This document shows positions 6,327-6,686 of a stretch of 6,686 nucleotides of DNA, in pieces. The position numbers and the translations under genes were made by a program. Position 1 is the first letter of the stretch. Each line of letters starts with the position of its first letter. Origin of the DNA: Candidatus Thorarchaeota archaeon. GTDB lineage: Archaea; Asgardarchaeota; Thorarchaeia; Thorarchaeales; Thorarchaeaceae. Below the pieces are notes generated by a model. The model was given only the letters and a program-made list of their open reading frames with translations. It was not told the DNA's origin and did no database searches. The stretch is from assembly GCA_018238825.1 (NCBI GenBank), contig JABCSP010000121.1, positions 1-6,686 of the forward strand, read 5' to 3'.

Positions 6327-6686
6327 ATGTATTGTTTCAAGCCATTCGAAAACACTTCTCGTGCTTCATCCATAGAAAGTGAAAATGCTCCAAAGTCCGC
6401 AACAGGATCTTTGACAGTGAGACCGAGTTCACAGACTGACGATCCATGTTTTTCGACAATCTCCAAAAATTCTGCCTGATTGCTTTCTGTAACTTCTGCC
6501 AAGTATCTTCCTGAGGTTTCTGAGTAGAGTTTCTGTGCTAAACTGTTTGCAGTCCCGGGAATGTAGTCCAGATTTAGCTTGAAGCCATATTCACTTCTAA
6601 GAGCCATCTTCATCAATCCTGTTCCAATGCCGCCTCTTCCCACGTTATTGCATGAACGAATCAGTCCATTCTGGTGCGCTTCAAGT
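6320..6686 (-). CDS. purL: FGAM synthase, small PurL, C-terminal 121 residues (partial)
   Basis: PurL makes FGAM from FGAR, ATP and glutamine-derived ammonia. The window holds its last 121 residues; the frame is open to the right edge, so a GTG at 6643 is internal. The visible part begins 'LEAHQNGLIRSCNNVGRGG', matching the PurL segment usually written 'GLV.S.HDVSDGGL', and continues with the AIRS-C-like domain: 'NLDYIPG', 'YSETSGRYLAEV' (compare 'SES.GRF.VEV') and a C-terminal helix pair. The protein ends there without a glutaminase domain, so it is the small archaeal/Gram-positive type, which works with separate PurQ and PurS (not in the window). The Asp residues of the common HDVSDGG motif are Asn and Arg here. 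The purL-purEM gap is 7 nt. Confidence 0.9.
   Translation of the reverse strand, partial: LEAHQNGLIRSCNNVGRGGIGTGLMKMALRSEYGFKLNLDYIPGTANSLAQKLYSETSGRYLAEVTESNQAEFLEIVEKHGSSVCELGLTVKDPVADFGAFSLSMDEAREVFSNGLKQYME

Noticed and set aside
6320..6643. A free-standing 107-residue gene starting with GTG at 6643
   Set aside because: The frame stays open to the window edge and the upstream residues match PurL, so this is the 3' end of purL.
1..6686. CRISPR array, tRNA, rRNA, transposon or defence system
   Set aside because: No spaced repeats, cloverleaf-like stretch, inverted terminal repeats or transposase or defence-type motifs were seen; nearly all bases are covered by metabolic genes.

Overview
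The window carries most of a purine-biosynthesis operon on the minus strand. Read 5'->3' on that strand, the order is: the 3' end of purL, a fused purE-purM gene, purD, guaA, and a class I-type histone deacetylase/AcuC-family gene. At the left end are a plus-strand gene of unknown function (233-865) and, divergent from it, the first 40 codons of a probable TIM-barrel amidohydrolase that runs off the window.

Organism: probably an archaeon. Supporting signs are a TATA-like box about 25 nt ahead of a GTG start with no Shine-Dalgarno (a leaderless-type arrangement), an archaeal-looking PurE/PurM/PurD set, a small-type PurL ending without a glutaminase domain, and no visible bacterial -35/-10 promoters. 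Base composition is moderate (roughly low-to-mid 40s % GC by eye). The overall flavour (one-piece GuaA, HDAC-family protein, GTG/TTG and leaderless-type starts) would suit an Asgard lineage such as Thorarchaeia. That placement is an inference from general resemblance and was not tested.

Layout: 1-121 (-) amidohydrolase N-terminus; 122-232 divergent promoter region with a 12-bp perfect palindrome and a TATA-like box; 233-865 (+) unknown protein, possibly SCP2-like; 862-2007 (-) deacetylase; 2057-3619 (-) guaA; 3635-4882 (-) purD; 4879-6312 (-) purE-purM fusion; 6320-6686 (-) purL 3' end. Coding density is very high, and the largest gap is the 111-bp divergent region. I see no tRNA, rRNA, CRISPR array, insertion sequence or phage gene.

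How the genes work together: PurL makes FGAM, the PurM half closes it to AIR, and the PurE half carboxylates AIR. PurD supplies the earlier GAR intermediate and GuaA finishes GMP from XMP. Tight packing suggests one transcript with coupled translation: an 8-nt gap (purL stop to purE start, RBS spanning the purL stop), an ATGA overlap (purEM/purD) and 15 nt (purD/proposed guaA start). The points most worth a second look are the PurE-PurM fusion with a class II-like PurE loop, the absence of any ATG/GTG/TTG start at the expected 5' end of guaA, and the intact deacetylase active site in a gene at the end of a purine operon.
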